Shown: piece after piece, positions 24,112-32,534 of the stretch
Layout: each line of letters begins with the position of its first letter
Position numbering within the stretch: position 1 is the first letter of the stretch
Assembly (NCBI RefSeq): GCF_035294165.1
Contig: NZ_DATGLN010000134.1
Coordinates: 1 to 64,000, forward strand
Direction: 5' to 3'
Source of the DNA: Chthonomonas sp035294165
GTDB lineage: Bacteria; Armatimonadota; Chthonomonadetes; Chthonomonadales; Chthonomonadaceae
Length of the DNA: 64,000 nucleotides
Made by a program: the position numbers and the translations under genes
Notes under the pieces: generated by a model
What the model saw: the letters and a program-made list of their open reading frames with translations, nothing else
Told to the model about the DNA's origin: nothing
Database searches by the model: none

Positions 24112-24567
24112 ATGCCGGATCGCATTGCGGTTTTGGAAACAACAAAAGGCACTATTCGCTTTCGCCTTTACGAAAGTCTGGCGCCCATTACGACCAGGAA
24201 CTTTATCGAGCTGGCGGAAAAGGGGTTCTACAACGGGCTAACCTTTCATCGGTATGTGCCCGGCTTCGTCATTCAGGGAGGTTGCCCGCTCGGCACAGGC
24301 ACGGGAGATGCCGGGCACACCATCCCTCTAGAGGTCACGCCGGAACTAAAACATAACAAGGCGGGAATGGTGGCTATGGCACGTGCTCAAGACCCCAACA
24401 GCGCCTCCTGCCAATTCTACATCACGTTGGCACCGGCCTCCCATCTCGATATGAAATACGCTATTTTTGGGGAGGTAATAGAGGGTTTAGAGAACGTGAT
24501 GGCTCTGCGCCAGGGCGACCGGATGCTGAAGGTGACGATTGAGCCTGGGAGCGAGGAGCAGCCATAG
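24112..24567 (+). CDS. cyclophilin-type peptidyl-prolyl isomerase
   Basis: A 151-residue cytoplasmic proline isomerase of the short bacterial type. FIELAEKGFYNGLTFHRYVPGFVIQGG carries the catalytic arginine, followed by NSASCQFYITLAPASHLD and YAIFGEVIEGLENV. ATG 24112 with AGGAAGG upstream is used; a longer frame reaching 24016 would run through the divergent promoter. A plausible promoter (TTGTTC, 16 bases, TACACT) lies in the 64-base divergent gap. Its last 107 bases overlap, on the opposite strand, the 3' end of the large membrane protein gene. Confidence 0.92.
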   Translation: MPDRIAVLETTKGTIRFRLYESLAPITTRNFIELAEKGFYNGLTFHRYVPGFVIQGGCPLGTGTGDAGHTIPLEVTPELKHNKAGMVAMARAQDPNSASCQFYITLAPASHLDMKYAIFGEVIEGLENVMALRQGDRMLKVTIEPGSEEQP

Positions 24568-26674
24568 GCCCTCGGTAAAAGATGTCTATAATGCCGAGAT
24601 TCACGGTCTGGTTCGCATAGTGTAAAGAGAAGGGCAGGGGCGGGTTCATCACCCGAATACGCGGGTCAAAGGGTGGGTTGAGCTGGATGGAGGGAGGTAG
24701 CGCCACCACCACACGATACTGCCCCTCCGTAAGGTTCTGTACGCGAAAGGCACCATTGCTATCCGTTACATCCGATCCGCTGATCCATCGAAAGGCGAAA
24801 GGAATAGGGTGGAAGGGTGGAAACAGAGGCCCGTTGCCGTTGGGTTCAAGTACCTCGTGAAATGCGTTGGCCAGTAAAACCTCTTGCAGAGGCGGTAAAC
24901 CGTTGAGCCGCCAAGGCATAATACCCACCCGTACTCCCGCCAAAGGCCGTCCGTTAAGCCTAAGGATACCATAAACGGTTCCGGTGTGGAACAGGGGGCG
25001 TTCGGCCCGAATACGAGCCATAAAGGTGGACGGCATATCGGCGGCACGGTACCACTTCAAAGCGTTCTTCACATCGCCAAACCTCCGATAAAGGTCGCCG
25101 ATCAGATGTTTGCTGAAACGGTCGGGGCAGGCGAAATTCCTCGGGTTTGCCCACTTATCGAGCAGGGCATGATTCTGCGGTGTCGCCGCACAGATGAAAA
25201 ACAGCGTCGTCACAACCGCTCCCACTCGGCTAAGGTGAGGCCCGTTGGAAAGATCGCTCAACAGCACGTCGAGAGCACTTGTGGTATCAAAGCGCAGGGC
25301 ACTGCAGTCGAAAAGGTGCTCGGTGGCAACCCACGAGAGCGCCGAATGGTAGTGTTTCTTCAGGAGGAAGTTCCTTACTTTCAAAGCCGATTCGCGAGTG
25401 GCGCTGAGGCCATTGATCGTATAGCCCATTTGCGTTACGTTGATGACGTTGCCGCCAGGCTGAAACAAAAGCACGCTGCGGGCCGGCCAGGCCGAGTTTT
25501 GTCCTATGGGAAGGTAAAGCCGTCGGGCTAAAGCCTGTACGGCAGCCAGCCCATCCGGCACGCCGGAGCCGGGGCGACGCGGGCTGTAGGGAACCGAGAT
25601 GGCATTAAGAACGTCGGGCTGGAGGTCGAAACGCTCGGCCAACGTCGAGGCAGAGAAGGGCCGTTGGAGCCAGAACGAGATACAGAAAGCCAAGATGGCC
25701 AAAGCGGTTAGCCCGAAACGCGCCTTTGCAACGAGGCCATGTCGGCCCAGAACTAGTAAAAACAGCCCCGCGGCAAACCACGAGGTGCCAACGGAGAAGA
25801 GGTAGTGTGAAACCACCCAACGCCATTCCGCGGTATTGAAGGTCCCCAACGCCTGTAGACGGGTAAGCAGCGGCTCAAGGGAACTCGGCACGGTGAAATG
25901 GGCAAAAACCCAGGTAACGATTCCCCAAAGCGCCCCCTGCACAAGCAGTGTCTGGTAAGAACGAGAGCCTCTTTTCTCTTTACGAGAATCTTCCCAAAGA
26001 AGCCCTTCGGGATGCAGCCCAACCCAGAGCGCCATGCCAAGCGCCATGAGGCGCAATGCCCATAGGGGTGACCAGGGGGCAGCCGCCAACATGTATTTAC
26101 GAACGGGCGCTGCCGGAGGCATGAACACCCCCACGAGAAGCCAGAATCCGAGCAGGGGCACCCCGCACAGAAGAACAACATGCCAAAACCTTTTCGGTCT
26201 GTGAAGGCGCAGTGTGCCCGACAGATGGTTCGTGCCGGCCGGGGAAGAGTTTGCGGCAGGTTCGAGCACGAGCGGACGGTAGGCTGGGTTGAATAGGCAC
26301 AGGGCTATGTAGAGCAACAGAATGCTTCCCACCAAACCGAGAAGGATGAGGAAAGGGAGCGGCATGTCTCGTAGATCGATAAGGTTTTGAATAGTGGCGA
26401 GATCCCAGTTGAGTAGGGCCGGAATAGGAAGCCTATCTGTGACCTCTTGGTAGACGATGCCGGGGTCGGGTGTAAGGATGTGAGGAAGTGTGGCGATGGC
26501 AACCGTGCGAAGCCCAATGAGCAACCCAATGAGAGGCAACAGCATCAAAAGCAGGCCATCTCGTAGCCTTAACCGATCGGAGAACGCAGAAGCGATTGTC
26601 TCTGGTGGTTTCGATTCGGCGGTTTCTCCGATCTCTAGGCTAGATTCTACATTTTGGGCTGGGTCTATTTCCAT
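24461..26674 (-). CDS. large membrane protein with C-terminal Ig-like domain, function unknown
   Basis: About 737 residues; I do not recognise the family as a whole. The N-terminal half has seven or so hydrophobic segments (starting LLLMLLPLIGLLIGL, LPFLILLGLVGSILLL, VVLLCGVPLLGFWLLVG), then a soluble region (about 370-560) containing DKWANPRNFACPDRFSKHLI and a TPR-like LYRRFGDVKNALKWYRAA. A carboxypeptidase-regulatory-like beta-sandwich (about 565-700: LNGRPLAGVRV ... DSNGAFRVQNLTEGQYRVVV) follows. The start is uncertain: ATG 26674 or TTG 26707, neither with a well-placed ribosome site. The 3' end overlaps the cyclophilin gene tail to tail. A sensor or envelope role is only a guess. Confidence 0.6.
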   Translation of the reverse strand: MEIDPAQNVESSLEIGETAESKPPETIASAFSDRLRLRDGLLLMLLPLIGLLIGLRTVAIATLPHILTPDPGIVYQEVTDRLPIPALLNWDLATIQNLIDLRDMPLPFLILLGLVGSILLLYIALCLFNPAYRPLVLEPAANSSPAGTNHLSGTLRLHRPKRFWHVVLLCGVPLLGFWLLVGVFMPPAAPVRKYMLAAAPWSPLWALRLMALGMALWVGLHPEGLLWEDSRKEKRGSRSYQTLLVQGALWGIVTWVFAHFTVPSSLEPLLTRLQALGTFNTAEWRWVVSHYLFSVGTSWFAAGLFLLVLGRHGLVAKARFGLTALAILAFCISFWLQRPFSASTLAERFDLQPDVLNAISVPYSPRRPGSGVPDGLAAVQALARRLYLPIGQNSAWPARSVLLFQPGGNVINVTQMGYTINGLSATRESALKVRNFLLKKHYHSALSWVATEHLFDCSALRFDTTSALDVLLSDLSNGPHLSRVGAVVTTLFFICAATPQNHALLDKWANPRNFACPDRFSKHLIGDLYRRFGDVKNALKWYRAADMPSTFMARIRAERPLFHTGTVYGILRLNGRPLAGVRVGIMPWRLNGLPPLQEVLLANAFHEVLEPNGNGPLFPPFHPIPFAFRWISGSDVTDSNGAFRVQNLTEGQYRVVVALPPSIQLNPPFDPRIRVMNPPLPFSLHYANQTVNLGIIDIFYRGPMAAPRSQAQSSPSASGRPGAEPSRSLNPLLPPQK

Positions 26675-27442
26675 GGGAAAGGCGGCAAGAAAATTGCACC
26701 GTGCCAAGCACGACGCGGAATCGCCGCGCCTCCTTTCTGCAAGTAGGTGTGCACTCTTTTAAGGGATTCTCTTCTTATACGGCGCCCCCATTGTTTTACC
26801 ACTCGAACCCTCTCTCGTACAATGCGGTCTTGCTTTGAAGCTACCACGACAGTGCACCTGCACCTTTTAGCTAACCTCGCAAATTCACGGTGCATGAGGT
26901 GCTCAAGTTTCTGCAAGCTCCACCCCCTATCAGGAAGGTGGCACCTCGCGGTGGGCGTCCTCGCGGACGGCGCCTTTGCGGCCAGTACAGTTCCCATGAT
27001 CGTCTATCTCACTGACCGCTGCATCGCGGTGCGCTAGTACCTCCCTAACCGGCAGGAATTGAAATTCAAGATTTCTCGCCTTCGGCTCGAAATGACAGTT
27101 GTTCATCTCGTCTTCACCTCGAAATGACAGGCATCTCTCTTACCAGCTCTTCACGGCCACCCCCTACAAGCCCCCACCCCTCAAGGCCGACGCCCTCCCC
27201 CTATCAGGGAGAGGGGCACCTCGCAGTGGGCAACTCAGCGGCCTGTGTCGTTTCCTGCATCGCCTATCTCGCTGGCCGCTGCACTGCTGTCTGCTAAGAC
27301 CGCTGCAATGCTGTCCGTGAGGACGGAAAGGACGGGATAGGGGGCGCACAAAGTAGGCTTGCTTGCTGAATTGCCCCTAGAGCCGCCGAATTGGCAATCT
27401 CTACAGCTCCTCACCCCCCAGTCAGCAAGGAGGAAGACCTAT
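26675..27442. other. gene-free stretch with degenerate direct repeats
   Basis: Frames here are short and lack ribosome sites. Two diverged copies of a roughly 100-base unit are visible (26919-27032 and 27193-27292), plus several copies of the string CTCGAAATGACAG between them (27086-27128). It separates the RDD gene from the large membrane protein gene. Confidence 0.6.
26919..27292. repeat. degenerate direct repeat pair
   Basis: Copy one (26919-27032) and copy two (27193-27292) share CCCCCTATCAGG, GGCACCTCGC, GTGGG and later a (C/G)TCTATCTC-CTG-CCGCTGCA block in the same order and similar spacing. Copies differ by many substitutions, so the duplication is old. There are no terminal inverted repeats and no transposase frame. 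It may be a relic of a non-autonomous element or a decayed gene. Confidence 0.55.
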
Positions 27443-28231
27443 TCAAAATAGTCCACGTTCGGCAGCGTAGCGTCTTGCGATAGCTTCAAGCAGGTCGGCA
27501 AACTGCAGTTGATAGTAAATTGGGGTATCTATCTCTAGTTTGGCAAGGAGGGGACGTGCGAGTCTATCCGCTGTGCCTGCAAACGCCGCCAACGGCATCG
27601 TTTCGCGCCGTGCGAGGAAGCGGCGAATGAGTCGGTACTCCTCCGGGGTAAGCCGATCTAAGTTTTTCACCGCGCCCATAAACCGTTCAACCTCATTCGA
27701 AACGGTGTGGGGGGTGTTGGGGGCTAGGTTAAGGTCTTCTTCAACGATCACGAGGGTTCCGGCAGCATAGTCCCCGATTCGTTTGCAGGACGGGCTAAGA
27801 AAGAAAAAAAGGAAGGCCGGAAACCCCACAACATATATGGGCGGCAGGATGCCGAGGTCCACAAAAAGCAGGGCATTGCGTATGACGCTGGCCAATAAGG
27901 TGATGGGGCGCCCGCCGTCGCGAACAACCCGCAGCCCAAGAAGGCGTTTTCCTGGAGTTCTTCCTCCCCAAAGCATCTCAAAGAAAACGGCATAGACAAA
28001 CAGGATGGCGAAACTAAGGAGGGCGGCAACCGCCTCGGATATATCGGCAAGTCCTAAGTGCAGCATGTTGAGCCGCCTCTCCACCAGAGAAAAAAGACCG
28101 ATAACAACAACGAGAAGGAGGACTTGGATGAGGACATCTATGAGCCGTGCAAGAAATCGGGAGGCCAAACCCGCCACACGATAGCGCACATAGATGTTCT
28201 CTGGGGTTAACAGCGCGACCTCACGCTGCAT
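27443..28231 (-). CDS. RDD-family membrane protein
   Basis: A 262-residue membrane protein with an RDD domain in the first 150 residues: YRVAGLASRFLARLIDVLIQ contains the Arg and Asp that name the family, followed by GRTPGKRLLGLRVVRDGG. Two or three transmembrane helices are evident. The remaining hundred residues are soluble and helical (LTPEEYRLIRRFLARRE). Some RDD proteins act as ion transporters or antiporters, but the family is diverse and the role here is unknown. It lies six bases downstream of zwf on the same strand, so they are probably cotranscribed. Confidence 0.85.
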   Translation of the reverse strand: MQREVALLTPENIYVRYRVAGLASRFLARLIDVLIQVLLLVVVIGLFSLVERRLNMLHLGLADISEAVAALLSFAILFVYAVFFEMLWGGRTPGKRLLGLRVVRDGGRPITLLASVIRNALLFVDLGILPPIYVVGFPAFLFFFLSPSCKRIGDYAAGTLVIVEEDLNLAPNTPHTVSNEVERFMGAVKNLDRLTPEEYRLIRRFLARRETMPLAAFAGTADRLARPLLAKLEIDTPIYYQLQFADLLEAIARRYAAERGLF

Positions 28232-28237
28232 AGTCCA

Positions 28238-29929
28238 TTACTCCTCTTTTTGCCCCTTTTGAGGCATCTGGGCACGGCGCACTCCAATAGGCTCGCCCGT
28301 TAGCTCAACCGAGACTTGAGGCGCTTTTTGGGGGGCGGTAGAGACGGGCACATTGTGCCAGGCGCGGCCATCGCGCGCGATGAGGGCATCCGCCGCCGCC
28401 GGCCCCCAGGTGCCGGCCGCATAGTTGGGAAACGGCTGGAAGGGGCGTGTCGCCGACCAAACCTCCAACAGCGGCTCGATGATGGCCCAAGACAACTCCA
28501 CCTGATCGGCACGGTTGAACAGCGTGGTGTCGCCGATCATGGCATCCAGAAGAAGCGTTTCATAGGCTGTGGCCGGGCTTACCTTAAAGGTTTCGGAGTA
28601 GCTGAAGTTCATCTGAACGGAACGAAGCACCATTTCGGGGCCGGGCACTTTGGCCTCGAAACGCAAAGCAATGCCTTCATCCGGAGCAATGCGTATGATC
28701 AACAGGTTCGGCTCTATCTGGTCGTCGGCAGAGAGCTGGAAGAAGAGGTGGGGAACGCGCTTGAACTGAATAACCACCTCAGTGCATTTGGCGGCGAGGC
28801 GTTTACCGGAGCGGAGGTAGAAAGGCACGTCGGCCCAGCGCCAGTTATCCACGAAGAGCTTGAGGGCGACATAGGTCTCTGTGTTCGATTGTGGGTTCAC
28901 GCCCGGCTCTTGCCGATAGCCCACCACCGGCTGCCCGGCGATGAAACCCGGCCCATACTGCCCTCGCACCGCGATGTCGGCCAGGTTTTCGGGGTTGATG
29001 GGCACCACGGCGCGCAGCACATCGGCCTTGCGATCGCGCAGGCTTGTGCCCTCATAGCGAACCGGAGGCTCCATGCAGATCACGGAAAGCAACTGGAACA
29101 GATGGTTTTGAACCATGTCGCGTAGACAGCCTGCCGATTCGTAGTAGGCGCCACGATGCTCCACACCCAGCGTCTCCGCTGCGGTAATCTGAACGTGATC
29201 AATATAGCGACGGTTCCAGATCGGTTCGATGATGGAGTTGGCGAAGCGGAACGCCAAAATGTTCTGTACCGTCTCTTTGCCGAGATAGTGGTCAATGCGG
29301 TAGACCTGCTCCTCTTTGAACACCTTATGAATGCTGGCGTTGAGGGCTTGAGCGGAGTGCAGATCGTGCCCGAAGGGTTTCTCCACCACGATGCGCGTCC
29401 ATTGCGTTCCACTGGCATAGTCGGGGGTTACAAGGCCGTGCTCTCCTAGTTTGCTGACGATCAGCTCGTAGAAAGTGGGCGAAGTGGCAAGATAGTAGAG
29501 GCGATTGTCGGGGATGTTTTTCTCTTTCACATAGGAGGTTATTTTCTCTTGAAGCTGCTTATAACCGTCGGGCGCCTCAAAATCGGCGGTAATGTAGTGC
29601 AGCCTCTTTGCAAATCCGTGCCAAACCCGTAGGTCGAAAGGACTAGCCTCCTTGCTGTTGCGCACGGCCTCTTCCATATCTTTACGGAACGATTCGTCGT
29701 TCATTGGGGTGATGGCGAAGCCGTAGACCTGAAATTCGGGAGGGAGCAGGTTGTCGCATGCGAGGTTATAGAGGGCAGGGATAAGTTTGCGATGGGTGAG
29801 GTCGCCGGAGGCGCCGAAGATGATAAAGCTGCAAGGCTCTTCCGGTCGCTTCATAATGGAGCGCGCGTTCACAACGTTGACGTTGAAACCATCTTGCGGA
29901 GAAGGCACTTGAGCAGCAGGCCTATCCAT
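28238..29929 (-). CDS. zwf: glucose-6-phosphate 1-dehydrogenase
   Basis: First enzyme of the oxidative pentose phosphate pathway, oxidising glucose 6-phosphate with NAD(P)+. The 563-residue protein has the nucleotide motif IIFGASGDLTHRKLIPALYN near residue 35, EKPFGHDLHSAQALN, and the active-site RIDHYLGKETVQNILAFRFAN. Length slightly exceeds the usual 490-510 because of an N-terminal 25 residues and a C-terminal tail. The ATG at 29929 has AAAGGA upstream. The divergent 358-base gap to the pseudopilin pseudogene should hold its promoter. Confidence 0.96.
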   Translation of the reverse strand: MDRPAAQVPSPQDGFNVNVVNARSIMKRPEEPCSFIIFGASGDLTHRKLIPALYNLACDNLLPPEFQVYGFAITPMNDESFRKDMEEAVRNSKEASPFDLRVWHGFAKRLHYITADFEAPDGYKQLQEKITSYVKEKNIPDNRLYYLATSPTFYELIVSKLGEHGLVTPDYASGTQWTRIVVEKPFGHDLHSAQALNASIHKVFKEEQVYRIDHYLGKETVQNILAFRFANSIIEPIWNRRYIDHVQITAAETLGVEHRGAYYESAGCLRDMVQNHLFQLLSVICMEPPVRYEGTSLRDRKADVLRAVVPINPENLADIAVRGQYGPGFIAGQPVVGYRQEPGVNPQSNTETYVALKLFVDNWRWADVPFYLRSGKRLAAKCTEVVIQFKRVPHLFFQLSADDQIEPNLLIIRIAPDEGIALRFEAKVPGPEMVLRSVQMNFSYSETFKVSPATAYETLLLDAMIGDTTLFNRADQVELSWAIIEPLLEVWSATRPFQPFPNYAAGTWGPAAADALIARDGRAWHNVPVSTAPQKAPQVSVELTGEPIGVRRAQMPQKGQKEE

Positions 29930-30287
29930 AAGCCAAACGTCCTTTCTCTTAGGGCTAAACCCTGTCTGGTAAAGTCAGGTCATCAAAATTATCGGTTTTT
30001 CGTCCACACTTCCTATTTTACCATTCTGATAAGCCAACTGCTTAAAGTTGATAGACAGCTACGGATGGTCATTAGCGCCCAAGCTAGTTTCGATAACAGC
30101 GGAGTGGCGTATCAAGAGTCCTTTAGAAATTTATTGTCTATCCGATGATATAATTAATATTACATTTATCGAAGTGTCATGTGGTTGGCAACGAAAGCAG
30201 CAGAGAGAACACTGTTGGTAGAAGCTTCATGTGACACATTAGCAATTACAACATCTCTTAAAAACATTACGAAAGGAACCTAGTTCT
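29930..30287. other. divergent intergenic region, zwf / pseudopilin
   Basis: AT-rich and without a credible frame. An extended -10 box TGATATAAT (hexamer 30149-30154) faces the pseudopilin locus; I see no clear -35. The zwf promoter should be at the left end but is not obvious. Confidence 0.5.
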
Positions 30288-31062
30288 ATGCCGTCAACAA
30301 AGCGCCGCACCGGGTTTACGCTCATCGAGCTGCTCGTTGTCATTGCCATTATAGCGGTTTTGGCAGCGATTCTCTTTCCCGTTTTTGCCAAGGCACGCGA
30401 GAAGGCGCGACAGATAACCTGTCTCTCCAATATGAAGGAGTTGGGGCTGGCCTCCCAGATGGATCTACAGGACTAGGACGAGGACTACGCTCCCTTTGTA
30501 GACATCTATTAACGTGCAGCATCCACTGACTCCACGATACGCATGGGCGAGCCTTCTCTACCCTTACATTAAGAACCTCCAGATATACCAATGCCCCTCC
30601 AATCCGAATAACGGCCTAACCAACACTCTCGTCTCTTTCAGTTTCAACGTCTCCTATGCCGTTAACGTGCGGATACATCCGGATAGCTGGCTGGGGGTAA
30701 TAAGGAATGAGGCCTACATACAAGAGCCTTCTCAGAAGATCGAGTTTGGCGAGTGCAAAGCGCAAGGTTACTATGAGATCGGCTCGCATTGGTTTCTCAT
30801 ATCGAGTAGCCCTTCAAGCGACCCTTGGCGTGACGTCGGTTTTGCCGGACATAATGGCACCTTCAACTGCACTTTTGCCGATGGGCACGCCAAGCCGCTC
30901 AAGCCCACTGCCACCAACGCACCTTTCAACATGTGGGGCACCTATACCGACATCCTCTCCAACACGGTGCCGTTCTGCGGTGACTACTACGATCCAAACT
31001 GTGATGAGCCTTCACCTGGGGCTGCACAAGGCCTGCAAGACCTCGAAAACGCCTATAACTAG
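30288..31062 (+). pseudogene. DUF1559 prepilin-like protein, disrupted
   Basis: The first 62 codons give a good prepilin N terminus (GFTLIELLVVIAIIAVLAAI then FPVFAKAREKARQ). At 30474-30476 a TAG replaces the TAC expected in LQDYDE. A second stop (TAA, 30510-30512) follows, and one extra base there shifts the frame; the rest (HPLTPRYAWASLLYPYIKN ... NCTFADGHAKPLKP) reads on in the +1 frame to 31062. Two independent lesions make sequencing error less likely. The intact neighbour at 31315 is its closest relative in the window. A ribosome site (AAAGGAACC) and an extended -10 are still present. Confidence 0.85.
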
Positions 31063-31096
31063 TCTGCTGCACCCAAACCGATCTCTTCTGCTATTG

Positions 31097-31142
31097 GCTA
31101 CCCTCGCGCATTCCGAAGTTGTCGCGGGTAGCTGTTTGTTTT
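31097..31142 (+). terminator. terminator after disrupted pseudopilin
   Basis: GCTACCC(T)CGCG pairs with CGCGGGTAGC (31123-31132) with one bulge, followed by TGTTTGTTTTT. It separates the pseudogene from the next pseudopilin, which has its own promoter. Confidence 0.6.
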
Positions 31143-31199
31143 TGTAGGCCGGAGACTTTCTGTCGCTTAGGTTGGCATTGAGATAGGGATAGAACACTC

Positions 31200-31228
31200 T
31201 TGAAATATTACGAAACATATGTTATAAT
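31200..31228 (+). promoter_or_regulatory. promoter of pseudopilin gene at 31315
   Basis: TTGAAA (31200-31205), 17 bases, TATAAT (31223-31228), preceded by TG in the extended -10 position. The start codon lies 87 bases downstream. Confidence 0.75.
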
Positions 31229-31314
31229 GGATTCAGCCTACAAGCTACGAATCATGTTTCGGCTTTTAGGTAACGAACAGTCAACTTTTAGGAACTTAGA
31301 AAGGAGTTTGTGCC

Positions 31315-32082
31315 ATGCAACCACAAAAGAAAAGCCCTGCTTTTACGCTCATCGAATTGCTTGTCGTTATCGCTATTATAGCGATTCTGGCGGCGATTCT
31401 CTTCCCTGTTTTCGCTAAAGCCCGTGAGAAGGCCCGTCAAATCTCCTGCCTCTCCAACATGAAGCAGATAGGGCTTGCTTCGCAGATGTACCTGCAGGAT
31501 TACGATGAGTGTTATGTGCTCGACTACGAGGATGATGGCAGTCTTTGGGGCGATCTCCTATACCCCTACATTAAAAATCCCGATATGTTCAAATGCCCGT
31601 CTAATCCGCTAAACAACCAACTCGTGCCTTCCTGGAACCCAGCCTCTCACTACTTCATCTCCTACGGTACGAACCCGCGTGTGCAGCCTATGCCGTGGAT
31701 GGGAGTACAGCGACAAGCCCTAATAGACAAACCGGCACAGAAGATAGAGGTTGCAGAGACTGAACTACCTAACTCTCCCGACGTGGGCACCATGTGGTGG
31801 ACGACTGCCTGTAACAACCACTTTTTCCGAGATGTTGGTTTTGCTGGTCATAATGCGACCTTCAATTGCGTGTTTGCCGATGGGCACGCCAAAAGCATGA
31901 AGCCGTCTGCAACCGAAGCGCCCTTCAACGTGTGGGGTACCTTCTGGTGCGGTGATAATAACGCGAACCAGGGACCGGGGTGCGATCCGGGCGGAAGTAT
32001 GCTGCAGTATATCAATTGCGATGCGACCGCACCGGGCGCCCTTCAAGACCTGAAAGACCTTGAAGATCGCTACTCCAAGTGA
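31315..32082 (+). CDS. DUF1559 prepilin-like protein
   Basis: A 255-residue protein with a type IV pilin-like N-terminal methylation motif: a short basic leader, then AFTLIELLVVIAIIAILAAI with the +5 glutamate, a long hydrophobic helix and FPVFAKAREKARQISCLSNM. The globular part has YLQDYDECY and the C-terminal NCVFADGHAKSMKP signature of the DUF1559 family. It is probably cleaved by prepilin peptidase and held at the inner membrane or assembled into a pseudopilus. AAAGGAG precedes the ATG. It has its own promoter and is followed by a small membrane protein gene and a terminator. Confidence 0.93.
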   Translation: MQPQKKSPAFTLIELLVVIAIIAILAAILFPVFAKAREKARQISCLSNMKQIGLASQMYLQDYDECYVLDYEDDGSLWGDLLYPYIKNPDMFKCPSNPLNNQLVPSWNPASHYFISYGTNPRVQPMPWMGVQRQALIDKPAQKIEVAETELPNSPDVGTMWWTTACNNHFFRDVGFAGHNATFNCVFADGHAKSMKPSATEAPFNVWGTFWCGDNNANQGPGCDPGGSMLQYINCDATAPGALQDLKDLEDRYSK

Positions 32083-32092
32083 GGAATCCGAA

Positions 32093-32443
32093 ATGCCGAC
32101 CGTTTCAGAACCTAAGCGGCCAAGCACTTCCAATAAGGTTAGTGGTGCGGAAAGTAGGCTGCAACAGAACGTAGGCCCTCTGCAGATAGCTATCGCTGTT
32201 GTGGTCTTGGCCGGCGTGCTCTTCGGAATATACAAACTGACTTTTCGCGGTCATCCTGCACCGAGCACGCCTGCCGTCAAACCTGTGCCGCCAATGAACC
32301 TGCGCCAGCTCGCCATCCAGTGCCAGGGCGACTTCACCAAGCTGTCGCCGGAGCAGCAAAAGCAGGTTAACGCGGCAACAGGCAACCAAGGAGCCTATGT
32401 GCTGCGTGCCATCTACATCTCAGCCCTTCGAGGCCCACACTAA
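32093..32443 (+). CDS. small single-pass membrane protein
   Basis: A 116-residue protein with a hydrophilic N terminus, one transmembrane helix (about residues 36-57, IAIAVVVLAGVLFGIYKLTF), a proline-rich linker and a 55-residue C-terminal domain outside (NLRQLAIQCQGDFTKLSPEQQKQVN). I do not recognise the family. ATG 32093 is chosen for the GAGG site nine bases upstream; an earlier in-frame ATG overlaps the pseudopilin gene. It is ten bases downstream of that gene and ahead of a strong terminator, so the two form an operon and may work together. Confidence 0.75.
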   Translation: MPTVSEPKRPSTSNKVSGAESRLQQNVGPLQIAIAVVVLAGVLFGIYKLTFRGHPAPSTPAVKPVPPMNLRQLAIQCQGDFTKLSPEQQKQVNAATGNQGAYVLRAIYISALRGPH

Positions 32444-32477
32444 ACCTTGCTTCATCTCCTAATAGGTTGTATGTTGA

Positions 32478-32505
32478 GGGGAGAGGGCACCTCTCCCCTT
32501 TTTTT
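32478..32505 (+). terminator. strong terminator of pseudopilin operon
   Basis: GGGGAGAGG (32478-32486) pairs perfectly with CCTCTCCCC (32490-32498) around GCA, followed by seven T. Confidence 0.93.
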
Positions 32506-32534
32506 CTCTCTAAAAAACAAGACGGTGAGAACCT

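Noticed and set aside
26747..27320. Small frames in the gene-free stretch
   Set aside because: They lack ribosome sites, have odd composition and run through the degenerate repeat copies.
27311..27333. Hammerhead ribozyme look-alike (GTCCGTGAGGAC then GGAAAG)
   Set aside because: The stem II hairpin and GAAA-like bases recall the hammerhead, but the required CUGANGA upstream of the stem is missing, and the hairpin lies within a degenerate repeat.
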